Below, one piece after another: positions 44,240 to 55,675 of a stretch of 64,000 nt of DNA. The position numbers and the translations under genes are program-made. This DNA comes from Sorghum bicolor (Eukaryota; Streptophyta; Magnoliopsida; Poales; Poaceae), in NCBI RefSeq assembly GCF_000003195.3, contig NC_012870.2, positions 9,106,501 through 9,170,500 on the forward strand, read 5' to 3'. Under the pieces are notes generated by a model. It was not told where the DNA came from and ran no database searches. It was given only the letters and a program-made list of their open reading frames with translations. Numbering within the stretch: position 1 is the first letter of the stretch; each line of letters begins with the position of its first letter.

Positions 44240-46625
44240 GGCAATCGGTTGCTCGGCCGCCCAGTTCCCGCTACCGCGCCGCCGCCGCCGCCGCTTGCTG
44301 GAAAACGCTCCCTCCCCGCGCACGAAGCCAAGCGCCGCCTCATGCTGTGTGGCCTCGTATAGGGTTTTTCGTGGGCCCGATCTTGGCCCAATGGGCCTGC
44401 CTAACTTGGAAGTGCCTCGTGATATCATGCATCTCTACGCTAAGACTAGGAGTAGTTTATGGGTGGCCTGGCAGTGATGAATTAAACTAAGCTCTCACAA
44501 AAGCAACTAGTGATAAGTGGCACTGGCAGCTCGACGGGGAAGAATAACAATGCGTATGGAATAATAGTACGTAGTAGTATTACTTTTAGCATAAGAACAT
44601 TCCGTTTTCTCCGACTACCATAGCTTTGTTTACCATTGTTGTGAACTTCGTGTCCTTGAACAATGGTCTCTAGCCAGCTAACGCTAGTTTTTTTTTCTCC
44701 TTCTTTGTTCGACAACACTTTATACCTTAAACTGATTGCAATAAACTTCTACCGTCCGGATTTTGGGGCATGGTTCATTACTACACATTACCTGTACGGC
44801 GGCTGTACCAGATTTCAAGTTCTATTTGAAGGAGCGAAGTGTGAAAGAAAAGCTTTGCGTTTTCCGCTTATTGAGGCACCTCTTTTACCCTGTATATGCG
44901 TTTGTTACCAAAAGCGAAAGGAGACAAGAAAAGTTAAGAGGAAAAAACAACGGTAGCTACAGCCTACTACAAATTGAGACTAGATATATTCCTTTCTCAG
45001 TTTCTCACACTCCTCGTCTCGTTTCCAATGCTCCTAACCCAACTCCAATAAAAAACAGACCAAAGTCTTAATTTTATATGGGACCCACCTGTCATTGACA
45101 AATTCTACATCAACTCCACCATTTGTAATTCTTGTCTTGATTTATAGGTGGGGAGAGGAAAGTGGATGAGACCCACTGGATAGGGGGGGGGGTCTTGATG
45201 TGAGGGGCTGAAACTATAATTTAGGAGGATATAGAAAATGGGAGCCCGGGTAAGAGGTGGGTTGGAGTTGATTTTTTTAGATCAAATCCCTAGATTTAAA
45301 ATAGGGACTTGTTTAGGAGGTGGGCTGGAGTTGCTCTTACAAGTTATTATGTAAGTTATTTTGGTTTTTTTTCATACATATATACTAGAAGAACACCTCA
45401 TGCATTGCTGCGGGAAACTACTAATTTAAAATAAAAATTTAAGTATTTATATAGTTCTTAGGAAAGAGATTATAAACTAATATTAGTGGATAGTGTGGAC
45501 AACTAAATATATATTAGTGGATGATGTGTCTCGTTGACACAAATATCATAATTGTTCGTGCTAGTGAACTTAAATTGCAAGTGATAATGGGCTGCTAAGG
45601 TGGATACCCTGCATGCCAAGAAAAAAATGCTAGTGGAGTTTTACTTTATAAAAGTATAAGATTATTTGTATTATGTATTTAGACATAGTATATATTTAAA
45701 TACATAGCGAAAACAATATGTTTAGAAATGATTAAAATGTTTTACAATTTGAACTGAAAGGCAGTACATATTAAAAGCAATGGATTTGGAAAAACCAAAA
45801 TAGTTTGAAAACAAAGGAAATAGTTGATTTGAAATATGTTAAACTTGAGTACATGTAAGAGGCAGAGGTGATGTGCAACAGCAATACCTCATACTAGTAA
45901 CATAAAAAGCAGCACAATCGATAGAGTAAAGAAGAAGGTATCAATTTATAAAGTGAAACAATGGGCGGCTCTAAAGTGGAGGGACGCATGCTACGTGTCC
46001 TCTTGGCGCACGTAGTCACGTGGACCACCACCATTTCTTCACTCGTTTAGAATCAACAACGGACATTCTCACGGTTTGCCGTCGAGTGTTTTGCCCATGT
46101 TTATATTTCTCCACCGGTTAGAAATTAGAATCACCACGAAGTTTCCCTCTCTCCTTTGCATCAAATCATCATCATTTTCCCACGGCGCAGTGTCCTGGTT
46201 TGGTCAGCCGCCGCACAAAAAAACAAATTAAATGCCGCGGTCAACCACCACGGTCGACAGCAGGCGGCACTCGGCGGCAGCAGCCAGCAGCGCCGAACGG
46301 GTCGAGTCGAGCCGCGATCCGACTGGGAGCGCCCGCGCAGGCCCCTCGCGGGTGGGTGGGCCGGGTCAGCCCCGGTACCACGCGCGGAACACCCGACAGA
46401 TTCCTTGTCGAAACTGTACTTGCATTCCTGGAGGCCTCAGCGGCAGCGCCCCACTCATCAGTCTCAGATCCGCGTCGTCGCTCGCGGCCCCTCCCCTCCC
46501 CCTCCCCCTCCCACCCTCCCCGTGCGCCCCCAATTCCCACTCCACCCCCGCGCGCCCAGACACGCCGAGAGGGAGAGGGAGAGGAAGCGACAGCCAGCAG
46601 CCGAGGCGGCCAGCGCACCGCAGGC
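44240..46625. other. intergenic between divergent genes
   Basis: 44240-44440 is the 5' UTR and promoter of RPA12. 44960-45345 looks like a decayed GGAGTTG-type MITE (AACTCCAATAAAAAACAG ... GGGCTGGAGTTGCTC). 45360-46120 is AT-rich and unexplained. 46150-46625 is GC-rich and is the promoter and 5' UTR of the HMGA-like gene. The long open frames there on both strands are composition artefacts. Confidence 0.45.
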
Positions 46626-47459
46626 ATGGCCACTCCCACTTCCAGTGGCGACGGCTCGCCCCCGGGCTCCTCCGATCTCGTGCCCCCCTCCTACCCCGAG
46701 GCAAGCCTCCCTCCGTTCCAACCCTACCTCCTTCTCCTTCCCTTTCCTCCCCTCTGCGCGGCTCCTTTCCGCCAGATCTACGCCGATCTGCCGAATTGAC
46801 TGACCCCCCTGCGCCTGCCCTGCCTGCTGCAGATGATCGTCGCCGCGATCGCCGCGCTCGCCGAGGAGAACGGCTCCAGCCAGGCCGCCATCGCGCGCCG
46901 CATCGAGGCGGAGGCCCGCGGCGACCTGCCGGCCTCGCACCCCGCGCTCGTCGCCGCCCACCTCTCGCGCATGTCCGCCGCCGGGGAGCTCGTCGCCGTC
47001 GCGGGGGGAAAGTACGCGCTGCCCCCGCCCCCACCTCCGCCGCCGGCCCCGCCGGCGCTGGAGTCACCGGCTGACGACGAAGAAGAAGAAGACGACTGCG
47101 CCGACGACGAGGAGGAGGAGGAGGAGGAGGAGCCGGAGCCTCTGCCTATGCCGCAGCTGCCCGCCAAGCGCGGGCGCGGGAGGCCCCCGAAGCCGCGGCC
47201 CGCGGGCTTCCCGGCCGGCGTGCCCGGAGCTGCCCCCATCGGCGCGCCTGGAGCTGCCGCGTCCCCCGCCGCAGCGCCGCGCCGGCGCGGCCGCCCGCCC
47301 AAGCCGCGGGACCCGCACGCGCCTCCCAAGATCCCGCGCCCGCGCGGCCGGCCGCGCAAGAACCCGCTTCCAGAGGGGATGGTCCCGCGGCCGCGCCCCG
47401 GCGCGCCGACGTCGGCCAAGGCTGCGCGCCCGCAGTTCGCCGAGGTCGGCTTCGTGTGA
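46626..47459 (+). CDS. HMGA: HMGA-type protein with linker-histone (H15) domain and AT hooks
   Basis: Two exons, 46626-46700 and 46833-47459, encode 233 residues. The intron donor is GC rather than GT (CCCGAG/GCAAGC) and the acceptor is CTGCAG. The join produces PPSYPEMIVAAIAALAEENG, the start of the histone H1-like globular (GH1/H15) domain, about residues 20-90. A Pro run and an Asp/Glu-rich acidic stretch follow. Then come three AT hooks: KRGRGRPPK near residue 137, RRRGRPPKP near 175 and RPRGRPRKN near 194. This is the plant HMG-I/Y architecture. These proteins bind the minor groove of AT-rich DNA and shape promoter chromatin. The gene is strongly GC-rich throughout. An ATG at 46833 could start a shorter protein but would truncate the H15 domain. 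Confidence 0.92.
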
Positions 47460-48548
47460 TGCCGAGGAGCTCTCGCCCGCCGGCTGGCCGGCCGACCGGC
47501 CCAGGGGCGGCGGCGAGCTGGCGCAAGCTAACATTTTGCCCTTGTTCCAGCTCTTGTCTGTCTGATGATGTGGGTTTCGTCTCAGTTCGTGTGGTTGTTG
47601 TCTAATCCGGGGAGCGTGTAGGGGCAGGAGTCTGAGTGGAGGCAGCTTCGGCGTCGGTGCCGGCGGCCGGCGGTGTGTCGTGTTTCGTGGTGTTTCTCTA
47701 CCTTACTATTGGGTGGGTGGTGGCCGGAGTGGTGTGGCTCCGGCGGTGTATCCTGTGTCTCCTTGTCGCGCTCGCGCAATGCAATGCAGTTAGTCTGATC
47801 GTTTCATTTGCTAGTCTTGTCTTGATCCACGGAATTCTGTTTAGCTCAGCCAACAACCAAGAATTGCAGTGATCTTGTAGTTGCCTTGGCTGATGGGTGG
47901 ATTGTGTTCTTGCTGCAACGCATTCGCCCTTTGTGTTCGAAAGGTCGCATGGAATATGCTTGCTTATAGTGTTTTTCGACTGCCATCAGCCTGTTTCGAT
48001 CTGCCGTTCCGTTAGTGACGATGATGAATTTGCTGCTGTGCTGATGCATTGTGAATGGGATCCATGAGCACTATCGGTGTGACACCTGACACCTGTTTGT
48101 GACATGACACGGCAACTGTGTCTGATGAAACGCGTGTGATCTGCTGACGTATAGAAGCTGATCACCGGTGGTCCGATGTCAGTTCTGGCGATGGTGACAC
48201 CGACACTGGCCGGTCCTAGGTTTCATGGAGGCACCAATGCGATACGGGATAGTCAGCTACAGCAGCAAAGGCTGTTGAACAGTGGTAGGTGGGCTGAGCA
48301 TGACACATTCTGATGCTTGTCTCTTACGCAAGCTGCGGCTACTGGCTGTGATGTTTCTCGCGTAGTCGTGTTAGCTTAAGATCACGATCTGTTATAAAAT
48401 CTCACTTGAGTAGGAAGTAGACTGCTTTCAGTGTGGCAGCCTTGAAATTAACGGAGTTTGTTGGGAATTTTCAGCCTGGCTGCAGTTACAGGCTGTTTGG
48501 GCGTCGCCTTCAATGTTTCTGCCAGTTCACCATATGCTCATCAGCTGA

Positions 48549-48780
48549 GGCCTTGTTTAGTTCGCAAAAATTTTCAAGATTCTCCGTCACATCGAATCTT
48601 TGGTCGCATGCATGGAGCATTAAATATAGACGAAAATAAAAACTAACTGCACAATTTACCTGTAATTTGTGAGATGAATCTTTTAAGCCTAGTTACTCTA
48701 TGATTGGACAATGTTTGTCAAATAAAAACGAAATACTACAGTACCCAAAAACAAAAAAAAATTGCGAACTAAACAAGGCC
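48549..48780. mobile_element. MITE of the GGCCTTGTTTAG family
   Basis: The ends are GGCCTTGTTTAGTTCGC and GCGAACTAAACAAGGCC, perfect over about 17 bases. TGA direct repeats flank it (48546-48548 and 48781-48783). Length 232 bp. The core includes TCCGTCACATCGAATCTT. Confidence 0.9.
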
Positions 48781-50111
48781 TGAGCTTTCAGGAGAATGTG
48801 GAGTTTCTTAACTTCGCTTCGACTTTAACCTTCCCGATGTCCAATTATAGAGCTGTCTGAAACCCTGGGCAAATAGATGAAGGTCTGAATATTTGGCTTA
48901 TGAGATTCAGCAAACGAAGGTGAACATCGTGCAGTTGGATGTTTACAAATCTGAGTGGAGGTTGTTTAACCTTAGATCTCTGTAGACCTGTTGGTTACCT
49001 CCCGGTTGTCAGTTAGGCAAAGTAGCAGCAAAGCTGGTACCTGCGTGCATACTGACGCTGCTCGCATTGGCGAGCGTCATGAATAGGCCACAGCAGCGCG
49101 TTTCTTTCTTCGTAAAATTGACTAGACTATTAACATGATTACCCAACAAAGCAAAGGAAATGTACAACATCACTTGTCTGAAAAGTCATGGTTAAAAGTA
49201 TTGTTCGTTAATTTATTGCGAGAGAAAAACACTGTTGAATGGCTGACAGATTCGGCAGATAAGCTCAAACAAACATGCTCTAATTATGATTTCCAGAATA
49301 GCACAACATCTGCAGGCATGAACCACGAACTAATTATGAATTCCAGAATAGACATATGAACCACGGACTAATTATGAATTCAAACAGATGACAGAATATA
49401 ACTGCAGCGTTTCATCTCTGGTTTTCAGAAGCATCAGGGAGGCGCAACAGTTTCTGCTTCTGTACAGCACATCATTATCCATGCTGGCAGTGGATGGACT
49501 ACCAATAAGATGTGTCATCAGGCTAAAAAGACACAGGAAAAAGTTGCAGGTAAATAATGAGATTGTAACGGCAATCTACCCACCAAAAAACATCACAGAG
49601 AAAAGCAACATAATATATGTAACCTATGCACTACTTTGGTTACTTAGTCTAATCATTGAACAAGGAATGGTCTATTACAACATGTGCAAAAAAGCTTGTG
49701 GTAATACAGAGAAGTACGATGAGATACCAGCACGGCAATAAGGGTACCGCGATATTTAACTCTTGAAAACATTGTGGTAATACAGAGAATCATAGTATTG
49801 AAGTATCTGATATGGGTACGGGTGGGTTAGTGAATCATCAGTGATACATAACCGAGAAGTGCTGTGTTAATTATTGTTAATCTGGTAACTCGAAAGATTG
49901 GAGGTAAAATTACTAAGTACTGAATTACAAATAGCAAAACAAGTGCAAGAGCAGGGTGCTGCTCAAATCTGTTAGGACAAAATCATACTATAACCAACAG
50001 CATCCGTCAACCGAATACAAACATGAAAGTGTTTGATGAACGATTACTACCAGTGGATAAGTTAAGAGACTATTGCATAGACCCCCTGGTGGTTGTACAG
50101 AACCAACAAGA

Positions 50112-50340
50112 GAAAAAGAACAAAGTAATCGCATCATTGAACGAAAAAACTACAAAGATGGGCAGATCCTAGCTTAATGTTGAAATTTCTGTTGGATTTG
50201 TTGGCGCCTGTTAGTGTCCATATTCAGTTTATTAGCATCTCCTGTGCCCATGAATTTTAACCCACCATCAACCACTCCCCTTGCATGTAACACACAAGAA
50301 CAACATATCTTTCCCCAAGTTTCTGAATTACTAGTAGAAA
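50112..50340. repeat. direct repeat left of the PPR gene
   Basis: It matches 52958-53195 in the same orientation. Shared strings include AACAAAGTAAT, TAGCTTAATGTTGAAATTTC and GGCGCCTGTTAGTGTCCATA, ending near CCCCAAGTTTCT. The copies are interrupted by small indels. Confidence 0.8.
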
Positions 50341-50917
50341 TTGCAAAGTGTATGTACAGATATACTTGAATAAAAGGTGGTGGAGTTGGCAACAGACAAA
50401 TTATGAGTTTCCTGATGAATGCTTGAACTTTTCCAGGTAGCAAGTATGGATATGTACATCTTCATGGAGCATCCGTATCATCTAGAGAACATAAGATATA
50501 GCTCATAGTCTCCCCAATTTAACATAACATCTTCAACACTGCTCTCATCAAAATATGCATTAGATAACCTCGCATGTTCATGCTGGTTAAGAATTCTCTT
50601 TTCTTATATTCTTGCATCTAAACCTCCATTATCCTCCTATCTTCTACACATAATGAAGATCAGATGTGATTTGGATTGAAGAACATGCCCTAAAGTTCCC
50701 AAGAAGGACCACAAGAACAACCGATTCCAATGGGTTCTGAACCCACGTAGTGAAGTCAGGAAACATGAGGAATGGGGATTCCAGGACGATGGCAACTAAA
50801 CAGCTGTTTCTATTGACTCCTCATCTTCCCAAATTTAGTGCCTAAAATCTGAGTTGCATGTTGATTTGTCAACTAACTGACCCAAATGATAAAATGAGTA
50901 AGATCAATATAATCAAT

Positions 50918-52558
50918 TTATGCAACATGCACCCAGCTACTCCCAGGCGTCTTACTCAAACCCCTTTCTGCCATCATCTTCCTTAAACCCTTAACCTTGT
51001 CCCACTTCTTTGCTTGTGCATATATGTTACCCAAGAGAATGTAATATCCACTCTCTTTTGGCTCCAGTTCAAAGCACTTGGAAGCAGCAACCTCCCCAAG
51101 CTCAATGTTGTTGTGCAACCTGCAAGCAAGAAGCAAGGCACCCCAAACACTGGCATGTGGGCATACAGGTATCTGCATGATCAGCTGGAATGCTTCTTCC
51201 AACTTTCCACAGCGCCCAAGAATGTCTACCATAATAGTGTAGTGTTCCATTGAAGGATTAATCTTATATTTGCTTGACATGGAAGTGAAGCAAGCACGAG
51301 CTTCTTCCAATAGTCCTGCATGACTGTATGCAGACAACAACCCCACAAAGGTCACTGCATTAGGATCAATCCTCGCTTTGGACATCTCCTTGAACAAGGA
51401 AATAGCTTCATTTAACTTGCCATGCATTCCACAGCCCACAATCATCGCGCTGTAAGACACCACATCCCTTGATCTCAAGCCTCTGAACAAATCAAAAGCC
51501 CTATCCATTTGCCCACTCTTGGTGTACAAATCAATCAGAGCTGTACGCAGGTGATCATCCAGATGAACCCCCACATACCCCATGAAACTCTCAACCCACA
51601 AGCCGAACCTCAAGTCCCCCAGCTGTGAACATGCCGAGATGACAGAGGAGAAAGTCTTCTCATTGGGTGCCACCCAAATATGGGGCTTCAACATCCTGTT
51701 AAAGATGCCAAGTGCCTCTCTTGCGCAGCCATTCTGTGCATAGCATGAGATCATCGCATTCCATGCATAAAGGTCCTTACTATCCATCCTATCAAACAGG
51801 TTAGCAGCAGCTTGGACGTCACCTGCCTTGGCATACCCTGAGATCATCGTGATCCAGGAAACATTGTTCCTGATGGGCATCCGCTCAAACAGCTCCTGCG
51901 CTTGGGCTAAGTGGCCTTGTGCCATGAACCCGGACACGAGGGCGTTCCAGGACGCGGCGTTCGTCTCGGGCATTTGGTCGAACAGTTCGATGGCCTCGTC
52001 GAGGTGGCCGGCCTTGGCGAGTCCGGCGACCATGGAGTTCCACGACACAACGTCCCGCTCGGGCATTGCCTCGAACATGGCGCGCGCGGCGGTGATATCG
52101 CCCGCGCGTAGGAGGGAAGCGAGGAGCGAGTTGGACGAGACGAGGCGGGAGTGGCTGTGCAGCGCCGCGGGCGCGTCATCGAGCAGGCCGCGGGCGTGGT
52201 CGTGGTGCGGGGGCAGGAGGCGGGAGTAGAGGTGAGAGAGCGCGGCGTGCGGGTAGGGATGGGAGAGGAGGCCGAGGCGGAGGAGGTGCCCGTGGAGGGA
52301 GGCCGCCGCGGGGAGAGCGTCGTGCTCGGGGAGGCGGGGCACTGACTTGAGGACGGCGGCGAGGGCGAAGGGGCAGGGGCGGCAGGACGAGCGCAGGGAC
52401 GCGAGGTACAGAGCGATGGCGCGGAGGGGCCGGCCTTGGTCTGCCGCCGCGCGGATGGTGATCGTCCACGGCGAGTTGAAGCCGCCGGCAGCGCGCGGGG
52501 CGCGCATGGCGGGGCGCCCCGCGTCCTCCGCGGGACTGCCACCCCTCACCGGCGGCAC
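50918..52558 (-). CDS. PLS-class pentatricopeptide repeat protein with E motifs
   Basis: One exon, 546 residues from ATG 52558; an in-frame ATG at 52507 (MRAPRAAGG) is an alternative start. The N-terminus is Arg/Ala-rich and suits organelle targeting. Tandem PPR motifs run from about residue 130 to 440, with typical P, L and S forms: ERDVVSWNSMVAGLAKAGHL, ETNAASWNALVSGFMAQGHL, SKDLYAWNAMISCYAQNG and PNAVTFVGLLSAYSHAGLLE. The C-terminus has the E-type region (ASVWGALLLACRLHNNIELG, then YYILLGNIYAQAKKWDKV) and ends KTPGSSWVHVA, without a DYW deaminase domain. Such proteins choose sites for organelle C-to-U RNA editing and recruit a DYW partner. The target is unknown. The lack of introns is normal for the family. 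Direct repeats flank the gene (50112 and 52958). Confidence 0.9.
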   Translation of the reverse strand: MPPVRGGSPAEDAGRPAMRAPRAAGGFNSPWTITIRAAADQGRPLRAIALYLASLRSSCRPCPFALAAVLKSVPRLPEHDALPAAASLHGHLLRLGLLSHPYPHAALSHLYSRLLPPHHDHARGLLDDAPAALHSHSRLVSSNSLLASLLRAGDITAARAMFEAMPERDVVSWNSMVAGLAKAGHLDEAIELFDQMPETNAASWNALVSGFMAQGHLAQAQELFERMPIRNNVSWITMISGYAKAGDVQAAANLFDRMDSKDLYAWNAMISCYAQNGCAREALGIFNRMLKPHIWVAPNEKTFSSVISACSQLGDLRFGLWVESFMGYVGVHLDDHLRTALIDLYTKSGQMDRAFDLFRGLRSRDVVSYSAMIVGCGMHGKLNEAISLFKEMSKARIDPNAVTFVGLLSAYSHAGLLEEARACFTSMSSKYKINPSMEHYTIMVDILGRCGKLEEAFQLIMQIPVCPHASVWGALLLACRLHNNIELGEVAASKCFELEPKESGYYILLGNIYAQAKKWDKVKGLRKMMAERGLSKTPGSSWVHVA

Positions 52559-52957
52559 AAGTTCTTATTGACTCGCGCTACAGGAGTGAGAGGAGGCAAA
52601 GGACGCCGCCTTCTCCCTTGCCGTTGCGGCGAGAAGGGAGATGGCCGGCCTGGGGCGAGCGGAGACACGGCCGGGGGCCCGGCGGACCGAAGACGGAGCT
52701 GCCACCGGGCTAAGGGGGCGGCGAAGCGCCAAGGGGCCGGGGGCGCGGTGGAGTTGGCCAAGGCGCAGACGGGCGGGTATGGCTGGGCGGCGGTGGCACG
52801 AACAGGACCACGGGCCGGCGGTGCGGACGCGAGCGTGGCCACGGCTTGCGGAGAAGAACGGGAGAAAGGGGGAAAAGCGCATGTTTGTATGCCATGTCGG
52901 CCCGTTGCTATTATTAACGACAGAAAGGGGAAAGCAGTCGATGAATCTAAAAAAATC

Positions 52958-53195
52958 TAAGAGAGAAATAACAAAGTAATTGCGTCATGAACGAAAAAAA
53001 ATGCGAAGATGTGCAGATCTTAGCTTAATGTTGAAATTTCTGTTGGATCTATTGGCGCCTGTTAGTGTCCATATTCAATTTATTGGCATCTCCGTGTGCT
53101 CACTAATTTTAACCAACCACCACCCTTCCCCCAAGTTTCTATGCATGCATGAAAGCCTTTCTGACTTTCACTATAGCCTTATAATTTCTACTAGC
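52958..53195. repeat. direct repeat right of the PPR gene
   Basis: The partner of 50112-50340, about 2.85 kb apart and in the same orientation. It is diverged by point changes and small indels. It is not an LTR by appearance: there are no TG...CA ends and no primer-binding site. Confidence 0.8.
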
Positions 53196-53225
53196 CTTTT
53201 AAGTCAATACAACCCTCCCTCCACG

Positions 53226-53545
53226 TATGTCGCAAACTATCACATCCTCTTCCTGCTAGCAAAAAGCTCAAGTCAGAAAAAAAAATCAGAAGGTAAGCAA
53301 AAACTGTTAATTTGTGAAGTCATTGCTATACCTTGTTTTTGGTTGAATGCATTTCCCTACTTAACGCATGAGAGCCTCTAGTTATGTTGTAAACAGTCAC
53401 ATCCTCTTCCAGCTAGCAAACAGTTCAGGTCAGCAAAAAAAGATTCAGAATATAAGAATAAGAACAAACTGTTGTGCGCTGGTTTATTGCTGTACCTTGT
53501 TTTTTGTTGAATGTTTTCCCTTGCTTAACTCATCAGAGCCATCGA
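53226..53545. repeat. two-copy ~155 bp tandem duplication, diverged
   Basis: Unit 1 is about 53226-53380 and unit 2 about 53381-53545. Both contain CACATCCTCTTCC, GCTAGCAAA, TACCTTGTTTTT, GTTGAATG and CATGAGAGCC- or CATCAGAGCC-like ends. Divergence is clear, so the duplication is old. Confidence 0.7.
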
Positions 53546-53639
53546 CGTGCACTTTAGCACTTTCACACCTAGAGAGAGTACATAGAGGATATAATACTGA
53601 TATGCTTCTCACTCCTCGCAACATTATAAATTATTCCTC

Positions 53640-55349
53640 TCAGATATAATGAAATATATCAATCAGTATATAGACATCGTACCAGGCAGGCATGTCTATT
53701 GCAGCTGGATCAACATAGTCCCAATAGCAAAAGCCATCAGTTGTAGCTGTATTAAGCACATATGCATCCATATCATCAGACAACATAGCTAAGGCCAACG
53801 AGCGGATGCTTGTAGTCAAGGTATGCTCTCCAAATAAGAGACTATCCTGCCTCCTCTTCTCACACATCTGTTCAGCTTCCTTTGTGGTTCCCTTCAAATT
53901 ATTGTTTGCATCTTTTTTCAGGCAAGTTACCCATCAAACAGTAAATACTCATATACAACAAATGAAACCTACCATTTCTGGTCTGGCACCAACACTTACC
54001 AACAGGACAGCACAGGTAGCAACAGAAGCAGAGGACGGATGTGCACGCCAATACTTTTTAATGAGACAAAACACCTCATAACGAATGTTTTGGCTCAAGT
54101 TTCCATCACAGTCATCAGCAAGCGACCCCTTCCTTATCCCCTTCCTCATCGACACAAGGCTCAACTCAGCTTCCTTCATGATACAATTGATGCAATCTAG
54201 CTGCAAGTGGAGTAAACAGATAAATAAAGTGCATTGAATCTAAACTTGATGCGAAGCTGTTTCTACACTTACAATAACAGGAGGTATGATACGCTTCTTT
54301 TGTGGCAGCACAAGATTTATGACTTGCTTCTGGATCGCGGTGCTCAGCCTGATCTCAGGAGAGGCACCATCTAACCCCTGCTTCCTCCATTCAGATACCA
54401 GTTCGGTCTCCTTTTCGCAGCACTTAGAAAGTAAGCAAAAGATAGATCAATTCAGTGTAAGAACCAACGAATGCAAACCTAGCCTAGCCTCAAAGGCTGC
54501 ATATTAGTACTTAATTGGCAGGCGGTGGAGTTACCAAATGGACGAGAATAGTAGCCAAGTTGTCATTGACATCAGCAGAATCGGCATGCTGTTGCCCACT
54601 GGTGGCATCAGACAGCCTAGAACTGGCAACCTGTTTCTCGCGACCCTTGGAAAGCATGCAAACAACGGAACAGTTTAAAATTGCTGATAATTCTTGGCGA
54701 AGCAATCAGGCAATACACATGGAAACCTGAAAAATTAAGCTAGTAAGGATGAAAATGGAGTTACCAGGTAGACTAGAGAAACAAGGGATAGCATAGGTTG
54801 CGGTCGAGCGAGGCTCGCTCTGGCATTTCGCCGGTAGTATTCCTCAAGGTACCTCAGGTTGTAGACAGGAAAAAAACGTTCCCAACCCCATATTCTCTCA
54901 AAAAGATCTGGATTGGCAAAACATTATGGGGATTCAATTCAATTACAATTAACCGAAAGATCAAAATACAAAATTGACGAAGACGGTGCATGTGTGAGAG
55001 AGAGAGGCCAGGCCAGGGCACACCGCACACCTCGGTGTCTGACAATCTCCGGCGGCGGCATCTGATAGAACAAGCCGATTTCTTCCTTGGCCTCCTCCAA
55101 CATCTCAACGCATGCGGTGAGGTGGTCTCTGATCGCGGTGAAGTCATGAGTGGCTTCCTTGGTCCGGAGCTCCATCCGATGCAAAACGCCTCTCTTGGGA
55201 TCAGTGCCATCGGAGAAGATTGAGCCGGAACTGCGCCAGGAGAGAACTCTCTGCAGGCCTGGGGTCTCCACCCCTATCACGCTCCTGGACTCTGCGGTTG
55301 CGATGGCGGTGACGGGGACTGCTGGATCGAGTCTCCCGCTCGACGACAT
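53640..55349 (-). CDS. unrecognised six-exon protein-coding gene
   Basis: Six exons with good borders join in frame to 391 residues: 55349-55031, 54907-54765, 54645-54535, 54422-54273, 54200-54000, 53891-53640. Five introns of roughly 110-120 bp and coherent phases argue for a real gene. The first exon (MSSSGRLDPAVPVTAIATAE) leads to a helical segment (RDHLTACVEMLEEAKEEIGL) and the junction PPPEIVRHR/DLFERIWGWERFF. Later parts are ECKETE-like helical stretches (KETELVSEWRKQGLDG), LDCINCIMKEAELSLVSMRK and RYEVFCLIKKYWRAHPSSAS. No signal peptide, membrane span or known domain is obvious. It could be grass-specific. The weakest junction is the last acceptor (TTTGAAG/GGAACC). Alternative 3' ends are possible because the final exon continues to a late stop without family support. 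Confidence 0.62.
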
Positions 55350-55675
55350 TGCGGTCCTCTCTCCTCTCCGCTCCGGCGCTCCGTGCCCGCGCTAAAGACT
55401 TCAGTACGAAGTGGCGTGACTCGTGAGAGCGCAGTCTGTCAGAAAAACGGTTGTTAATTTCGAGATCTTAAATCGCAAAAAAACAAAAAAAATCGAGATC
55501 TTAATTTTTGCACGCGTTCCATAATTTTCTTGTAAGTCCAAGTTTTCCCTCATTATTAAACAGTCTATTTAACACCCCCATTTCTCAAAATGGCCCCATT
55601 TATCTTTTTTCCTATATAAATTAAAGCCTACGTTTCTTAATAAAGGCACTCAAAAAGAAAATATACTCCCTCCAT

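Larger units (their letters stand above)
47460..50917. other. intergenic; 3' flanks, one MITE and one direct repeat
   Basis: 47460-47900 is probably the 3' UTR of the HMGA-like gene. A MITE lies at 48549-48780. 49195-49260 resembles a short piece near 32280 (AACACTGTT...GATAAGCTCAAAC). 50112-50340 is one of two direct repeats around the PPR gene. 50345-50917 is the 3' side of the leftward PPR gene. No other gene is supported. Confidence 0.45.
52559..53639. other. spacer between the PPR gene and the next leftward gene
   Basis: 52559-52900 is a GC-rich promoter or 5' UTR of the PPR gene with overlapping open frames on both strands, none with a domain. 52958-53195 is the right direct repeat. 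53226-53545 is a tandem duplication. The remainder is AT-rich 3' flank of the next gene. Confidence 0.45.

Noticed and set aside
46232..47074. Long overlapping frames on both strands around the HMGA-like gene
   Set aside because: GC-rich composition removes stops in all frames; only the H15/AT-hook frame has recognisable protein features.
50112..53195. LTR retrotransposon carrying the PPR gene
   Set aside because: The flanking repeats lack TG...CA ends, a primer-binding site and a polypurine tract, and no gag or pol remains lie between them.
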